DNA of 64,000 bases, taken from positions 558,001-622,000 of the forward strand of contig NZ_JAMJFL010000001.1 in assembly GCF_023544665.1 (NCBI RefSeq). The letters run 5' to 3'. Under the pieces are notes generated by a model. It ran no database searches. It saw only the letters and a program-made list of their open reading frames with translations, and was not told the origin of the DNA. Made by a program: the position numbers and the translations under genes. Of the stretch, positions 42,724-51,623 are shown one piece after another. Each line of letters begins with the position of its first letter. Position 1 is the stretch's first letter. This DNA comes from Streptomyces sp. YS415 (lineage in GTDB: Bacteria; Actinomycetota; Actinomycetes; Streptomycetales; Streptomycetaceae).

Positions 42724-43713
42724 GTGCTCATCGACACCTACGGCCGGGTCGCCACCGACCTGCGCGTCTCGCTGACCGACCGGTGCAATCTGCGCTGCAC
42801 CTACTGCATGCCCGAGGAGGGCCTGCAGTGGCTGGCCAAGCCCGACCTCCTCACGGACGACGAGATCGTCCGCCTGATCGACATCGCGGTCACCTCCCTC
42901 GGCATCGAGGAGGTCCGCTTCACCGGCGGCGAGCCCCTGCTGCGCCCCGGCCTGGTCGGCATCGTCGAGCGCGTCGGGGCCCTCACCCCCCGCCCCCAGA
43001 TGTCCCTCACCACCAACGGCATCGGCCTGAAGCGCACCGCGAAGGCCCTCAAGGCCGCCGGTCTGGACCGGGTCAATGTCTCCCTGGACACCCTGCGCCC
43101 GGACGTCTTCAAGACCCTGACCCGCCGCGACCGGCACCGGGACGTCCTGGAGGGCCTGGAGGCCGCCCGCGACGCCGAGCTGACCCCGGTCAAGGTCAAC
43201 TCCGTGCTGATGCCGGGGCTGAACGACGACGAGGCGCCCGACCTGCTGGCCTGGGCCGTCGAGCACGACTACGAGCTGCGCTTCATCGAGCAGATGCCGC
43301 TGGACGCCCAGCACGGCTGGAAGCGCGACGGCATGATCACCGCGGGCGACATCCTGACCTCGCTGCGCACCCGCTTCGAGCTGACCGAGGAGGGCTCCGA
43401 GGAGCGCGGCTCGGCCCCGGCGGAGCGCTGGCTGGTGAACGGCGGACCGCACCGCGTCGGTGTCATCGCCTCCGTCACCCGGCCGTTCTGCTCGGCCTGC
43501 GACCGCACCCGTCTCACCGCCGACGGCCAGGTCCGCACCTGTCTGTTCGCCCGCGAGGAGACGGACCTGCGCGCGGCGCTGCGCTCCGACGCCCCCGACG
43601 AGGAAATCGCCCGGATCTGGCGGCTCGCGATGTGGGGCAAGAAGGCGGGAGCGGGTCTGGACGACCCGAGCTTCGTCCAGCCGGACCGCCCGATGTCGGC
43701 GATCGGCGGCTGA
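42724..43713 (+). CDS. moaA: GTP 3',8-cyclase MoaA (molybdenum cofactor biosynthesis)
   Basis: This 329-residue radical SAM enzyme turns GTP into 3',8-cyclo-GTP, the first step of molybdopterin synthesis. The N-terminal cluster motif CNLRCTYC supplies Cys 21, 25 and 28, followed by RFTGGEPLLRPGL. The C-terminal cluster cysteines are in FCSACDRTRLTADGQVRTC (about 256-273), and the protein ends in the required Gly-Gly (SAIGG). GTG 42724 follows a GGAGGG ribosome site; a longer frame from GTG 42682 exists. No other moa gene is nearby; it is convergent with the small gene at 43718. Confidence 0.95.
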   Translation: MLIDTYGRVATDLRVSLTDRCNLRCTYCMPEEGLQWLAKPDLLTDDEIVRLIDIAVTSLGIEEVRFTGGEPLLRPGLVGIVERVGALTPRPQMSLTTNGIGLKRTAKALKAAGLDRVNVSLDTLRPDVFKTLTRRDRHRDVLEGLEAARDAELTPVKVNSVLMPGLNDDEAPDLLAWAVEHDYELRFIEQMPLDAQHGWKRDGMITAGDILTSLRTRFELTEEGSEERGSAPAERWLVNGGPHRVGVIASVTRPFCSACDRTRLTADGQVRTCLFAREETDLRAALRSDAPDEEIARIWRLAMWGKKAGAGLDDPSFVQPDRPMSAIGG

Positions 43714-43717
43714 AACC

Positions 43718-43936
43718 TTACGGTCCCGCGGGCTCTTCCCACTCGGCGAACGGCACGACGTCCTTCAGGAACCCCCGCACCCCCAGGAACTGGGAGAGAT
43801 GCTCCCGGTGCTCCTCGCAGGCCAGCCAGGTCTTGCGCCGCTCCGGCGTATGGATCTTGGGGTTGTTCCAGGCCAGCACCCATGTCGCGGCCGCACGGCA
43901 GCCCTTGGCGGAGCAGATGGGGGTCTCGTCACTCAC
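43718..43936 (-). CDS. Small Cys/His-containing hypothetical protein
   Basis: This 72-residue protein has CSAKGCRAAATWVLAWNNPK at the N-terminus and CEEHREHLSQFL later, a Cys4-Cys plus Cys-x2-His-x2-His pattern that could form one zinc site. The C-terminus (DVVPFAEWEEPAGP) is acidic and Pro-rich. I do not recognise a characterised family; it resembles short actinobacterial proteins of unknown function. It starts with GTG. The terminator-like hairpin at 43966-44003 lies upstream. Confidence 0.75.
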   Translation of the reverse strand: MSDETPICSAKGCRAAATWVLAWNNPKIHTPERRKTWLACEEHREHLSQFLGVRGFLKDVVPFAEWEEPAGP

Positions 43937-43965
43937 GGATTCGTCTCACAGGAGTCAACAAAAGG

Positions 43966-44003
43966 CGACGCCGAGCAGCCACGGGGGGAGCTGCCCGGCG
44001 TCG
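43966..44003 (-). terminator. Hairpin with T-rich tail downstream of the DUF3099 gene
   Basis: Outer arms CGACGCCG and CGGCGTCG and inner arms GCAGC and GCTGC form a two-part stem. On the minus strand it is followed by CCTTTTGTTG, giving the U-run of an intrinsic terminator. It lies about 145 bp beyond the DUF3099 stop, in front of the 72-residue protein. Confidence 0.65.
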
Positions 44004-44148
44004 GTCAGTCGCTCCGACGGGGGATGCGGAGCGCCTACGAAGTATGTCATGGGTCACCCGCGGCCCGGCACCGGAACAGCACTATTGATCTGAGCTTTTC
44101 TTGAGCTTGGTGCGGAGGTTGCTTCCGTTTGTCAGCGCCTCGCCAAGG

Positions 44149-44547
44149 TCATTTCCGGTCATGTGTTTCGCCCGCCGGACCCGGTGCCGGATCACGGATC
44201 ACATCTTCCGGGACGGGTTCCGCGAAGGGCACGTCCGGCCCCGGTCCGGCGATCATCGGACGCGTCGGCGCGACCACGAAAGTGGAAGGGAGCGACGGCG
44301 CGTTCTCCCGCCCGGCGTTGGCGATCACCACCGCGATGTACGGCATGACCACGCCGAGCACCAACGCCACGACGGCCACGTGCCGTTCGACGTTCCACAG
44401 GGTCGCGGCCAGGATCACCGACAGCGTACGGACCGACATCGAGATGACGTACCGGCGCTGCCGCCCTCGTACGTCCTCCTGGAGGCTCGTCCGGGCTCCG
44501 GTGATCCGGAATACCTGGGAGCTGCCTCCGTCGTGCTGCTTCCGCAT
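44149..44547 (-). CDS. DUF3099 family membrane protein
   Basis: This 132-residue protein starts at ATG 44547 with RKQHDGGSSQVFRITGARTS, a DUF3099 signature. Two membrane helices follow, near residues 38-55 and 59-78 (VERHVAVVALVLGVVMPYIA), and a soluble Pro-rich C-terminus ends in PAGETHDRK. A longer open frame upstream is Arg/Pro-rich and not protein-like. The family is found in actinomycetes and is uncharacterised. A short divergent region separates it from the GlsB-like gene. Confidence 0.85.
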   Translation of the reverse strand: MRKQHDGGSSQVFRITGARTSLQEDVRGRQRRYVISMSVRTLSVILAATLWNVERHVAVVALVLGVVMPYIAVVIANAGRENAPSLPSTFVVAPTRPMIAGPGPDVPFAEPVPEDVIRDPAPGPAGETHDRK

Positions 44548-44792
44548 CACATTCCACCATCCGCCCGCATCGGACTTTCCCCTGCCCGCACCCGGACCGC
44601 CACCGGCCGGGAGGCCGGGCCCGGACACCCTCCACGGTACGCCTGGCCTGCGCCGCCTACGAGACCGGGGCACCTTCCGCCCGGGCGACGGACCTCGGCC
44701 GTCCCGCGTACGGCCGTACCCGGCATGCGGCGTAGGCGGGGCGGCCCGAGACTGGGCGTAATGCTCACGTCGAGCCGTACAAGGAGGCAGCA

Positions 44793-45071
44793 ATGGGCTG
44801 GTTGTGGGCCATCATCGTGGGATTCGTGCTGGGACTGATCGCCAAAGCGATCCTGCCCGGCAAGCAGCACAGTCCCCTCTGGCTGACCACCATCTTCGGC
44901 ATGCTCGGCGCCATCGTCGGCAACGCCCTCGCCCGCGCGATGGGTGTCGAGGAGACCTCCGGCATCGACTGGAGCCGGCACATCTTCCAGCTCGTCGCCG
45001 CGCTCATCATCGTGGGCGTGGGGGACATGGCCTACATGGCGACCCTGGGCAAGCGGAAACAGCGGACCTGA
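44793..45071 (+). CDS. GlsB/YeaQ/YmgE family stress-associated membrane protein
   Basis: This 92-residue protein has three membrane helices and the family pattern MGWLWAIIVGFVLGLIAKAI, LPGKQHSPLWLTTIFGMLGA and IFQLVAALIIVGVGDMAYMA. Members are small, highly expressed envelope proteins linked to stress in enterobacteria and Gram-positives; the activity is not known. An AAGGAGG ribosome site precedes the ATG. It is convergent with tyrS, with a shared hairpin between. Confidence 0.9.
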   Translation: MGWLWAIIVGFVLGLIAKAILPGKQHSPLWLTTIFGMLGAIVGNALARAMGVEETSGIDWSRHIFQLVAALIIVGVGDMAYMATLGKRKQRT

Positions 45072-45103
45072 GCGGACGTACGACGCCTCAGCGGGCGTAC
45101 GAC

Positions 45104-45139
45104 GAAGGGGCGGCCCTCCCGGTGGAGAGCCGCCCCTTC
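45104..45139. terminator. Bidirectional terminator between the GlsB-like gene and tyrS
   Basis: Arms GAAGGGGCGGC and GCCGCCCCTTC (11 bp) enclose an inner CTCC/GGAG hairpin. It lies between two convergent genes, 32 bp after one stop and 8 bp before the other. Confidence 0.85.
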
Positions 45140-45146
45140 GGTGTGC

Positions 45147-46415
45147 CTAGGCCCCGGTGACCTCGACCGCGGCGAGGTTCTTCTTGCCCCGGCGCAGCAC
45201 CAGCCAGCGTCCGTGCAGCAGATCCTCCGCCGCCGGTACGGCGTCCTCGGCGGTGACCTTCGCGTTGTTCACGTAGGCCCCGCCCTCCTTGATCGTCCGC
45301 CGCGCCGCCGACTTGCTCGCCACCAGCCCGACCTCCGCGAACAGATCCACCACCGGCGCCGGCTCCGCGACCTTGATGTGCGGCACCTCGGACAGCGCCG
45401 CCGCCAGCGTCCGGTCGTCCAGCTCCGCCAGCTCGCCCTGCCCGAAGAGGGCGCGGCTCGCGGCGATCACGGCAGCCGTCTGGTCGGCGCCGTGCACCAG
45501 GGTCGTCAGCTCCTCGGCCAGCGCCCGCTGCGCGGCCCGGGCCTGCGGCCGCTCCTCGGTCTGCGTCTCCAGCTCCTCCAGCTCCTCACGGGACCGGAAG
45601 GACAGGATGCGCAGGTACGTCGAGATGTCCCGGTCGTCCACGTTCAGCCAGAACTGGTAGAACGCGTACGGCGTCGTCATCTCGGGGTCGAGCCAGACGG
45701 CGCCGCCCTCGGTCTTGCCGAACTTGGTGCCGTCCGCCTTGACCATCAGCGGGGTCGCCACGCAGTGCACCTCGGCCTCGGGCTCCAGCCGGTGGATCAG
45801 GTCCAGACCCGCCGTGAGGTTGCCCCACTGGTCGCTGCCGCCCTGCTGGAGGGTGCAGCCGTACCGGCGGTACAGCTCGAGGAAGTCCATGCCCTGCAGC
45901 AGCTGGTAGCTGAACTCGGTGTAGCTGATGCCCTCCTGGGACTCCAGGCGCCGGGCGACCGAGTCCTTGGTGAGCATCTTGTTGACGCGGAAGTGCTTGC
46001 CGATGTCGCGCAGGAACTCGATGGCCGACATCCCGGCCGTCCAGTCCAGGTTGTTGACCATCACCGCGGCGTTCTCGCCCTCGAAGGACAGGAACGGCTC
46101 GATCTGTGCGCGCAGCCGGTGCACCCAGTTCGCGACCGTCTCCGGGTCGTTCAGGGTGCGCTCGGCCGTCGGACGCGGGTCGCCGATCTGGCCGGTGGCG
46201 CCGCCGACCAGGGCCAGCGGACGCAGGCCCGCCTGCTGCAGCCGGCGCATGGTGAGGACCTGCACCAGGTGACCGACGTGCAGACTGGCCGCGGTCGGGT
46301 CGAACCCGCAATAGAACGTGACGGGACCGTCCGCGAGCGCCTTGCGCAAAGCGTCCTCGTCAGTGGACAGGGCCCACAGGCCACGCCACTTCAGCTCGTC
46401 GACGATGTCCGTCAC
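45147..46415 (-). CDS. tyrS: Tyrosyl-tRNA synthetase
   Basis: This 422-residue class I enzyme charges tRNA-Tyr. It has [16 protein letters not shown] with the HIGH-like motif HVGH at about 46, the KMSKS equivalent KFGKT at about 231, [11 protein letters not shown] in the tyrosine site, and a C-terminal S4 RNA-binding domain ([20 protein letters not shown]). GTG 46415 is used; it follows GAAATGAG-poor leader DNA with no clear ribosome site. No T-box leader was seen upstream. It lies 70 bp from the TldE gene on the same strand. Confidence 0.97.
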   Translation of the reverse strand: MTDIVDELKWRGLWALSTDEDALRKALADGPVTFYCGFDPTAASLHVGHLVQVLTMRRLQQAGLRPLALVGGATGQIGDPRPTAERTLNDPETVANWVHRLRAQIEPFLSFEGENAAVMVNNLDWTAGMSAIEFLRDIGKHFRVNKMLTKDSVARRLESQEGISYTEFSYQLLQGMDFLELYRRYGCTLQQGGSDQWGNLTAGLDLIHRLEPEAEVHCVATPLMVKADGTKFGKTEGGAVWLDPEMTTPYAFYQFWLNVDDRDISTYLRILSFRSREELEELETQTEERPQARAAQRALAEELTTLVHGADQTAAVIAASRALFGQGELAELDDRTLAAALSEVPHIKVAEPAPVVDLFAEVGLVASKSAARRTIKEGGAYVNNAKVTAEDAVPAAEDLLHGRWLVLRRGKKNLAAVEVTGA

Positions 46416-46484
46416 GGTTCTCGTATCTCCTCGGAAGTGCTGCTCGAAAGGGCCGCTCGAAAGTGCTGCGGGTCGGGTACGAGG

Positions 46485-47879
46485 TTATACGCCCTGACTG
46501 ACAGAGCTCATATTGAAATCCGGCACCCGCAGCGCCGGCATCGCAGCCCGGGTGAACCAGTCGCTCCACTCCCTGGGCAGCGTCTTCTCCGTGCGCCCGG
46601 CCTCGGTGGCCCGGCCCAGCAGATCCACCGGCGACTCGTTGAACCGGAAGTTGTTCACCTCGCCGGTCACCTCGCCGTTCTCGACCAGGTACACGCCGTC
46701 CCGGGTCAGGCCGGTGAGCAGCAGCGTCGCCGGGTCGACCTCGCGGATGTACCACAGGCAGGTCAGCAGCAAGCCGCGCTCGGTCGCCGCGACCATCTCC
46801 TCCAGCGACTGCTCGCCACCGCCGTCCAGGATCAGATTGTCGATCCCCGGCGCCACCGGCAGGCCGGTCAGACCCGCGCTGTGCCGGCTGGTCATCAGGT
46901 GCCGCAGTTCGCCCTCGCGGACCCATTCCGTGGCCTTGAGGGGGAGTCCGTTGTCGAACACCGAGGTGTCTCCCCCGGAGGAGTGCGCCAGCACGAAGGG
47001 CGCCGCCTCCAGGCCCGGCTCGTTCGGGTCGCTGCGCAGCGTCAGCGGCAGCTCGGTGAGCCGGTCGCCGACCCGGGTGCCGCCCCCGGGCCGGGAGAAC
47101 ACCGTGCGGCCCTCGGCCGCGTCCCGGCCGGACGCCGACCACATCTGGTAGATCAGCAGATCCGCCACGGCGGTCGGCGGCAGCAGCGTCTCGTACCGTC
47201 CGGCGGGCAGCGCCACCTTGCGCTCGGCCCAGCCGAGGCGTACGGCCAGCTCGGCGTCGAGCGCCGCGGGGTCGACGTCCTTGAAGTCACGGGTGGAGCG
47301 GCCGGCCCAGGCCGAACGGGTGCGGTCCGGGGACTTGGCGTTCAGCTCCAGCGTCCCGTTCGGCTGGTCATGGCGCAGCCGCAGCCCCGTCGACGTACCG
47401 ACGTAGGACGAGACCAGCTCGTGGTTGGCGAAGCCGTACAGCTCGCGGCCGCCCGCACGCGCGCGAGCGAAGGCCTCACCGAGCGCCGGGGCGAAGTCGG
47501 CGAACACCGCGGAGGTGGTCTCGGCGGGCACGTCCGTGAAGTCCGGCGCCGCCGGCACGCCGGTGACCAGCGGCTGTGCGTCCTCGGCGGGCCCGGCGCC
47601 GCGCGCGGCGGCCTCGGCGGCCCGGACCAGGGGCTCCAGCTCGTCCGGCGTCACCGCGGAGCGGGACACGACTCCCGAGGCCGTGCCCTCCTTGCCGTCG
47701 ACGGTGGCGACGACCGTGAGCGTGCGCCCGCGCGTGACGCCGTTGGTGGTCAACGCGTTGCCCGCCCAGCGCAGGTTGGCGGTGGACTGCTCGTCGGCGA
47801 TGACGACACAGCCGTCCGCGCGCGACAGCTCCAGGGCCCGCTCGACGATCTCGTGCGGCTTGTTCGTACGAGGACTCAT
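46485..47879 (-). CDS. TldE/PmbA-type metallopeptidase subunit
   Basis: This 464-residue protein belongs to the TldD/PmbA family. It lacks the HExxxH zinc motif, as TldE does, and contains LYGFANHELVSSYVGTSTGL near residue 165 and RHSAGLTGLPVAPGIDNLIL near 332. The C-terminal GEVTGEVNNFRFNESPVDLL is the family tail. TldD and TldE form a heterodimeric protease that degrades unfolded or leader peptides. The ATG overlaps the TldD stop by 4 bp (ATGA), consistent with stoichiometric production. Confidence 0.92.
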   Translation of the reverse strand: MSPRTNKPHEIVERALELSRADGCVVIADEQSTANLRWAGNALTTNGVTRGRTLTVVATVDGKEGTASGVVSRSAVTPDELEPLVRAAEAAARGAGPAEDAQPLVTGVPAAPDFTDVPAETTSAVFADFAPALGEAFARARAGGRELYGFANHELVSSYVGTSTGLRLRHDQPNGTLELNAKSPDRTRSAWAGRSTRDFKDVDPAALDAELAVRLGWAERKVALPAGRYETLLPPTAVADLLIYQMWSASGRDAAEGRTVFSRPGGGTRVGDRLTELPLTLRSDPNEPGLEAAPFVLAHSSGGDTSVFDNGLPLKATEWVREGELRHLMTSRHSAGLTGLPVAPGIDNLILDGGGEQSLEEMVAATERGLLLTCLWYIREVDPATLLLTGLTRDGVYLVENGEVTGEVNNFRFNESPVDLLGRATEAGRTEKTLPREWSDWFTRAAMPALRVPDFNMSSVSQGV

Positions 47880-49399
47880 CGACCGGCCTCCTGGGTGGTG
47901 TTGAGGATGTTGACGCTGCGGAACAGGGCGGACGGGCAGCCGTGCGAGACCGCGGCCACCTGCCCCGGCTGGGCCTTGCCGCAGTTGAAGGCGCCGCCCA
48001 GGACGTAGGTCCCCGGGCCGCCGACGGCCGCCATGGATCCCCAGAAGTCGGTGGTGGTGGCCTGGTAGGCGACGTCCCGGAGCTGGCCGGTGATCCGGCC
48101 GTTCTCGATCCGGAAGAAGCGCTGACCGGTGAACTGGAAGTTGTAGCGCTGCATGTCGATGGACCAGGACCGGTCCCCGACGACGTAGATGCCGCGGTCG
48201 ACGCCGCCGATGAGGTCCTCCGTCGACATCCCGGCCGGGTCCGGCCGGAGCGAGACGTTGGCCATGCGCTGCACCGGCACATGGGCGGGGGAGTCGGCGA
48301 ACGCGCAGCCGTTGGACCGCTCGAACCCGGTCAGCCTCGCGATCCGCCGGTCCAGCTGGTAGCCGACCAGGGTGCCGTCCTTCACCAGGTCCCAGGTCTG
48401 GCCCTCGACGCCCTCGTCGTCGTAGCCGATGGTCGCCAGGCCGTGCTCGGCGGTGCGGTCACCGGTGACGTTCATCAGCTCCGAGCCGTACCTCAGCTTG
48501 CCGAGCTGGTCGAAGGTGGCGAAGGAGGTGCCGGCGTAGGCGGCCTCGTAGCCGAGCGCCCGGTCCAGCTCGGTGGCGTGCCCGATGGACTCGTGGATCG
48601 TCAGCCACAGGTTGGACGGGTCGACGACCAGGTCGTACACGCCCGCCTCGACGCTCGGCGCGCGCATCTTCTCGGCGAGCAGCTCGGGGATCTGCGCCAG
48701 CTCGCTCTCCCAGTCCCAGCCGGTGCCCCGCAGGTACTCCCAGCCGCGCCCGACGGGCGGCGCGATGGTGCGCATCGAGTCGAACTCGCCGCTGGACTCG
48801 TCGACCGACACCGCGGTCAGCTGCGGGTGCAGCCGGACGCGCTGCTGCGTGGTCACGGTCCCGGCGGTGTCGGCGTAGAACTTGTTCTCGTGCACGGTGA
48901 GCAGGGAGGCGTCGACATGGTTCACCCCGTCCGCCGCCAGCAGCCGCGAGCTCCACTCGGCGAGCAGCGCGGACTTCTCCTCGTCGGGCACGGTGAACGG
49001 GTCGATCTCGTACGACGAGATCCACGTCTTGTCGGCGTGCACGGGCTCGTCGGCGAGCTCCACCCGCTCGTCCGACCCGGCCGCCTTGATCACCTGCGCG
49101 GACAGCTTGGCCATCGCCACGGCCCGGGCGGCGACCCGGGCCGCCGCGTCCATGCTCAGGTCCACCCCGGAGGCGAAGCCCCAGGTCCCGCCGTGCACGA
49201 CGCGCACCGCGTAGCCGAGGTCCGTGGTGTCCGAGGAGCCCGCGGGCCTGGCGTCCCTGAGCCGCCAGGACGCGCTGCGCACCCGCTCGAACCGGAAGTC
49301 CGCGTGCTCGGCGCCGAGGGCACGCGCGCGTGCCAGCGCGGCGTCCGCCAGAGCGCGCAGGGGTAGTGCCGTGAAGGACTCGTCGATGGTATGAGGCAC
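47876..49399 (-). CDS. tldD: TldD-type metalloprotease, catalytic subunit
   Basis: This 507-residue protein contains the zinc motif HESIGHATELDRAL at about residue 270, with further ligands in the GYDDEGVEGQTWDLVKDGTL region near 330. TldD cleaves the leader or partially unfolded peptides together with TldE, which is encoded immediately downstream with an ATGA overlap. In Streptomyces, TldD/TldE homologues can act on RiPP-type precursors as well as in general proteolysis; no precursor gene is adjacent, so a housekeeping role is likelier. Confidence 0.94.
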   Translation of the reverse strand: MPHTIDESFTALPLRALADAALARARALGAEHADFRFERVRSASWRLRDARPAGSSDTTDLGYAVRVVHGGTWGFASGVDLSMDAAARVAARAVAMAKLSAQVIKAAGSDERVELADEPVHADKTWISSYEIDPFTVPDEEKSALLAEWSSRLLAADGVNHVDASLLTVHENKFYADTAGTVTTQQRVRLHPQLTAVSVDESSGEFDSMRTIAPPVGRGWEYLRGTGWDWESELAQIPELLAEKMRAPSVEAGVYDLVVDPSNLWLTIHESIGHATELDRALGYEAAYAGTSFATFDQLGKLRYGSELMNVTGDRTAEHGLATIGYDDEGVEGQTWDLVKDGTLVGYQLDRRIARLTGFERSNGCAFADSPAHVPVQRMANVSLRPDPAGMSTEDLIGGVDRGIYVVGDRSWSIDMQRYNFQFTGQRFFRIENGRITGQLRDVAYQATTTDFWGSMAAVGGPGTYVLGGAFNCGKAQPGQVAAVSHGCPSALFRSVNILNTTQEAGR

Positions 49400-49641
49400 C
49401 TGGGTCTCTTCCTGTCGCCGTTACCGTGGTCGCTCCGATCATGTCGCGCGGGCCGGTCCCGGGACCACACGTTTGCCGCCGGTGGCCGGTTCGGTTCTGT
49501 AGGGATCCGACAGTGACTCCTGCGCGCCACTGTCGGTGCCCGCTTCTTCGCGCGCGCCCCGGGACCGATAGGTTTTCGGGGAAGCCGCCTGTCATCCAGG
49601 TGTCCGGGCGGGTGTCAGACCGTTATCGAAAGGGTGATCCG

Positions 49642-50346
49642 TTGAGCCGCTCGGTTCTCGTCACCGGAGGCAACCGGGGCATCGGCCTCGCCATCGCCCA
49701 GGCATTCGCCGACGCCGGCGACAAGGTCGCCGTCACATACCGCTCGGGTGAGCCGCCCAAGGGCTTCCTCGCCGTCAAGTGCGACATCACCGACAGCGAT
49801 CAGGTGGAGCAGGCCTACAAGGAGATCGAGGCCGAGCACGGCCCGGTCGAGGTCCTCGTCGCCAACGCCGGCGTCACCAAGGACCAGCTGCTGATGCGCA
49901 TGTCCGAGGAGGACTTCACCTCGGTCGTCGACACCAACCTCACGGGCACCTTCCGGGTCGTCAAGCGCGCCAACCGGGGCATGCTGCGGGCCAAGAAGGG
50001 CCGCGTCGTGCTGATCTCGTCCGTCGTCGGCCTGCTCGGCTCCGCGGGGCAGGCGAACTACGCCGCCTCCAAGGCCGCGCTGGTCGGCTTCGCGCGTTCC
50101 CTCGCCCGTGAGCTGGGTTCGCGCAACATCACTTTCAACGTCGTCGCGCCCGGCTTCGTGGACACCGACATGACCAAGGTGCTCACCGACGAGCAGCGCA
50201 CGGCCATCGTGTCGCAGGTCCCGCTCGGCAGGTACGCGCAGCCGGAGGAGATCGCCGCGACGGTGCGGTTCCTCGCCTCGGACGACGCCTCGTACATCAC
50301 TGGAGCCGTCATTCCCGTTGACGGCGGACTGGGAATGGGTCACTGA
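49642..50346 (+). CDS. fabG: 3-oxoacyl-ACP reductase FabG
   Basis: This 234-residue SDR enzyme reduces 3-oxoacyl-ACP with NADPH in fatty acid synthesis. It has VLVTGGNRGIGLAIAQAFAD at the N-terminus, VANAGVTKDQLLMRMSEEDF, and the catalytic Ser-Tyr-Lys in VLISSVVGLLGSAGQANYAA followed by SKAAL (Tyr at about 140). It ends in the usual YITGAVIPVDGG. The TTG 49642 start is supported by GAAAGGG 7 bases before it. It is followed within 5 bp by fabI, forming a fatty-acid reduction operon. From memory it resembles SCO1815. Confidence 0.95.
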   Translation: MSRSVLVTGGNRGIGLAIAQAFADAGDKVAVTYRSGEPPKGFLAVKCDITDSDQVEQAYKEIEAEHGPVEVLVANAGVTKDQLLMRMSEEDFTSVVDTNLTGTFRVVKRANRGMLRAKKGRVVLISSVVGLLGSAGQANYAASKAALVGFARSLARELGSRNITFNVVAPGFVDTDMTKVLTDEQRTAIVSQVPLGRYAQPEEIAATVRFLASDDASYITGAVIPVDGGLGMGH

Positions 50347-50351
50347 TCACC

Positions 50352-51119
50352 ATGAGCGGAATTCTCGAGGGCAAGCGCGTCCTGATCAGCGGTGTGCTGA
50401 TGGAGTCCTCCATCGCCTTCCACGCCGCCAAGCTGGCCCAGGAGCAGGGCGCGGAGATCATTCTCACCGCCTTCCCGCGGCCCACGCTGACCGAGCGCAT
50501 CGCCAAGAAGCTCCCCAAGCCCACCAAGGTCATCGAGCTCGACGTCACCAACGACGAGCACCTCGGACGCCTCGCGGACCTCGTCGGCGAGGAGCTGGGC
50601 GGCCTCGACGGCGTCGTGCACTCCATCGGCTTCGCGCCCCAGGACGCCCTCGGCGGCAACTTCCTGAACACCCCGTTCGAGTCGGTCGCCACGGCCATGC
50701 ACGTCTCGGCGTACTCCCTGAAGTCGCTGACCACGGCCTGCCTGCCGCTGATGCAGAACGGCGGCTCGGTCGTCGGCCTCACCTTCGACGCCCAGTACGC
50801 CTGGCCGCAGTACGACTGGATGGGCCCGGCCAAGGCCGCCCTGGAGGCCACCAGCCGCTACCTCGCGCGTGACCTGGGCAAGCAGAACATCCGCTGCAAC
50901 CTCATCTCCGCGGGGCCGCTCGCCTCCATGGCCGCCAAGTCCATCCCGGGCTTCGGCGAGCTGGCCGCCGTGTGGGACGACCGCTCCCCGCTGGAGTGGG
51001 ACCTGAAGGACCCGGAGCCGGCCGGCAAGGGCATCGTCGCCCTGCTGAGCGACTGGTTCCCGAAGACCACCGGCGAGATCATCCACGTCGACGGCGGTCT
51101 GCACGCCATCGGCGCCTGA
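50352..51119 (+). CDS. fabI: Enoyl-ACP reductase FabI (InhA-type)
   Basis: This 255-residue NADH-dependent enoyl-ACP reductase has the InhA-style N-terminus GILEGKRVLISGVLMESSIA and the active-site pair Tyr-x6-Lys in YDWMGPAKAAL (about residues 154-161). The C-terminus IIHVDGGLHAIGA completes the fold. It catalyses the last reduction of each fatty-acid elongation cycle and is the triclosan/isoniazid-type target. The gene lies 5 bp after fabG and ends at a strong hairpin. From memory it resembles SCO1814. Confidence 0.96.
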   Translation: MSGILEGKRVLISGVLMESSIAFHAAKLAQEQGAEIILTAFPRPTLTERIAKKLPKPTKVIELDVTNDEHLGRLADLVGEELGGLDGVVHSIGFAPQDALGGNFLNTPFESVATAMHVSAYSLKSLTTACLPLMQNGGSVVGLTFDAQYAWPQYDWMGPAKAALEATSRYLARDLGKQNIRCNLISAGPLASMAAKSIPGFGELAAVWDDRSPLEWDLKDPEPAGKGIVALLSDWFPKTTGEIIHVDGGLHAIGA

Positions 51120-51137
51120 CACTGCCGCAGACCTTGC

Positions 51138-51170
51138 GAGGGCCCCGCACCCGACCGGTGCGGGGCCCTC
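51138..51170 (+). terminator. Terminator of fabG-fabI
   Basis: Perfect 14-bp arms GAGGGCCCCGCACC and GGTGCGGGGCCCTC around a 5-base loop, 18 bp after the fabI stop. Confidence 0.9.
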
Positions 51171-51296
51171 GGCACGTGGTGCCGGTGTCGCCCGTTCGGC
51201 CTATCCGGCCGGGCGGGGCGGCGCTGTGACCGGGCACTCTGGATTACGCCCGCACCACGCGTTTTCCTCGTCAGCACGGCCGAGGAGGTCTCTCTT

Positions 51297-51623
51297 GTGC
51301 GTCTGCCCCGCAGCCTCGCCCCAGTGACCGTCGCCGTAGCTCTCCTGGTGTTGCTGCCGTACGAGGCGACACCGCAGGCACGCGAGCCGGAGCCGTTCGG
51401 CTCCGAGTGCCGCACGCGCGTGCAGGGCTCCCATGTGATCGCCTACTGCCACAACCCCTACGCCGACGCCGACCGCGTACGGCTGCACATCGAGTGCAGC
51501 CGGTGGTGGGACCTCGACACCGACAGCTCCCCGGTCGACACCGGCCCGGCGGCGACCGTACGGCTCACCGGGCGCTGCTGGAAGGAGGTCCGCACGGCAT
51601 GGGTCAGCCACCAGCAGCGGTGA
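51297..51623 (+). CDS. Small secreted protein with four cysteines
   Basis: This 108-residue protein begins with a signal peptide (LPRSLAPVTVAVALLVLLPY, possible cleavage after about residue 27). The mature part has four Cys (SECRT, AYCHN, IECSRW and GRCWKE), suggesting two disulphides. It has no domain I recognise. The GTG start follows GAGGAGG. Its last 20 bp overlap the 3' end of the convergent GntR gene. Secreted and structural or inhibitory roles are possible but not shown. Confidence 0.78.
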   Translation: MRLPRSLAPVTVAVALLVLLPYEATPQAREPEPFGSECRTRVQGSHVIAYCHNPYADADRVRLHIECSRWWDLDTDSSPVDTGPAATVRLTGRCWKEVRTAWVSHQQR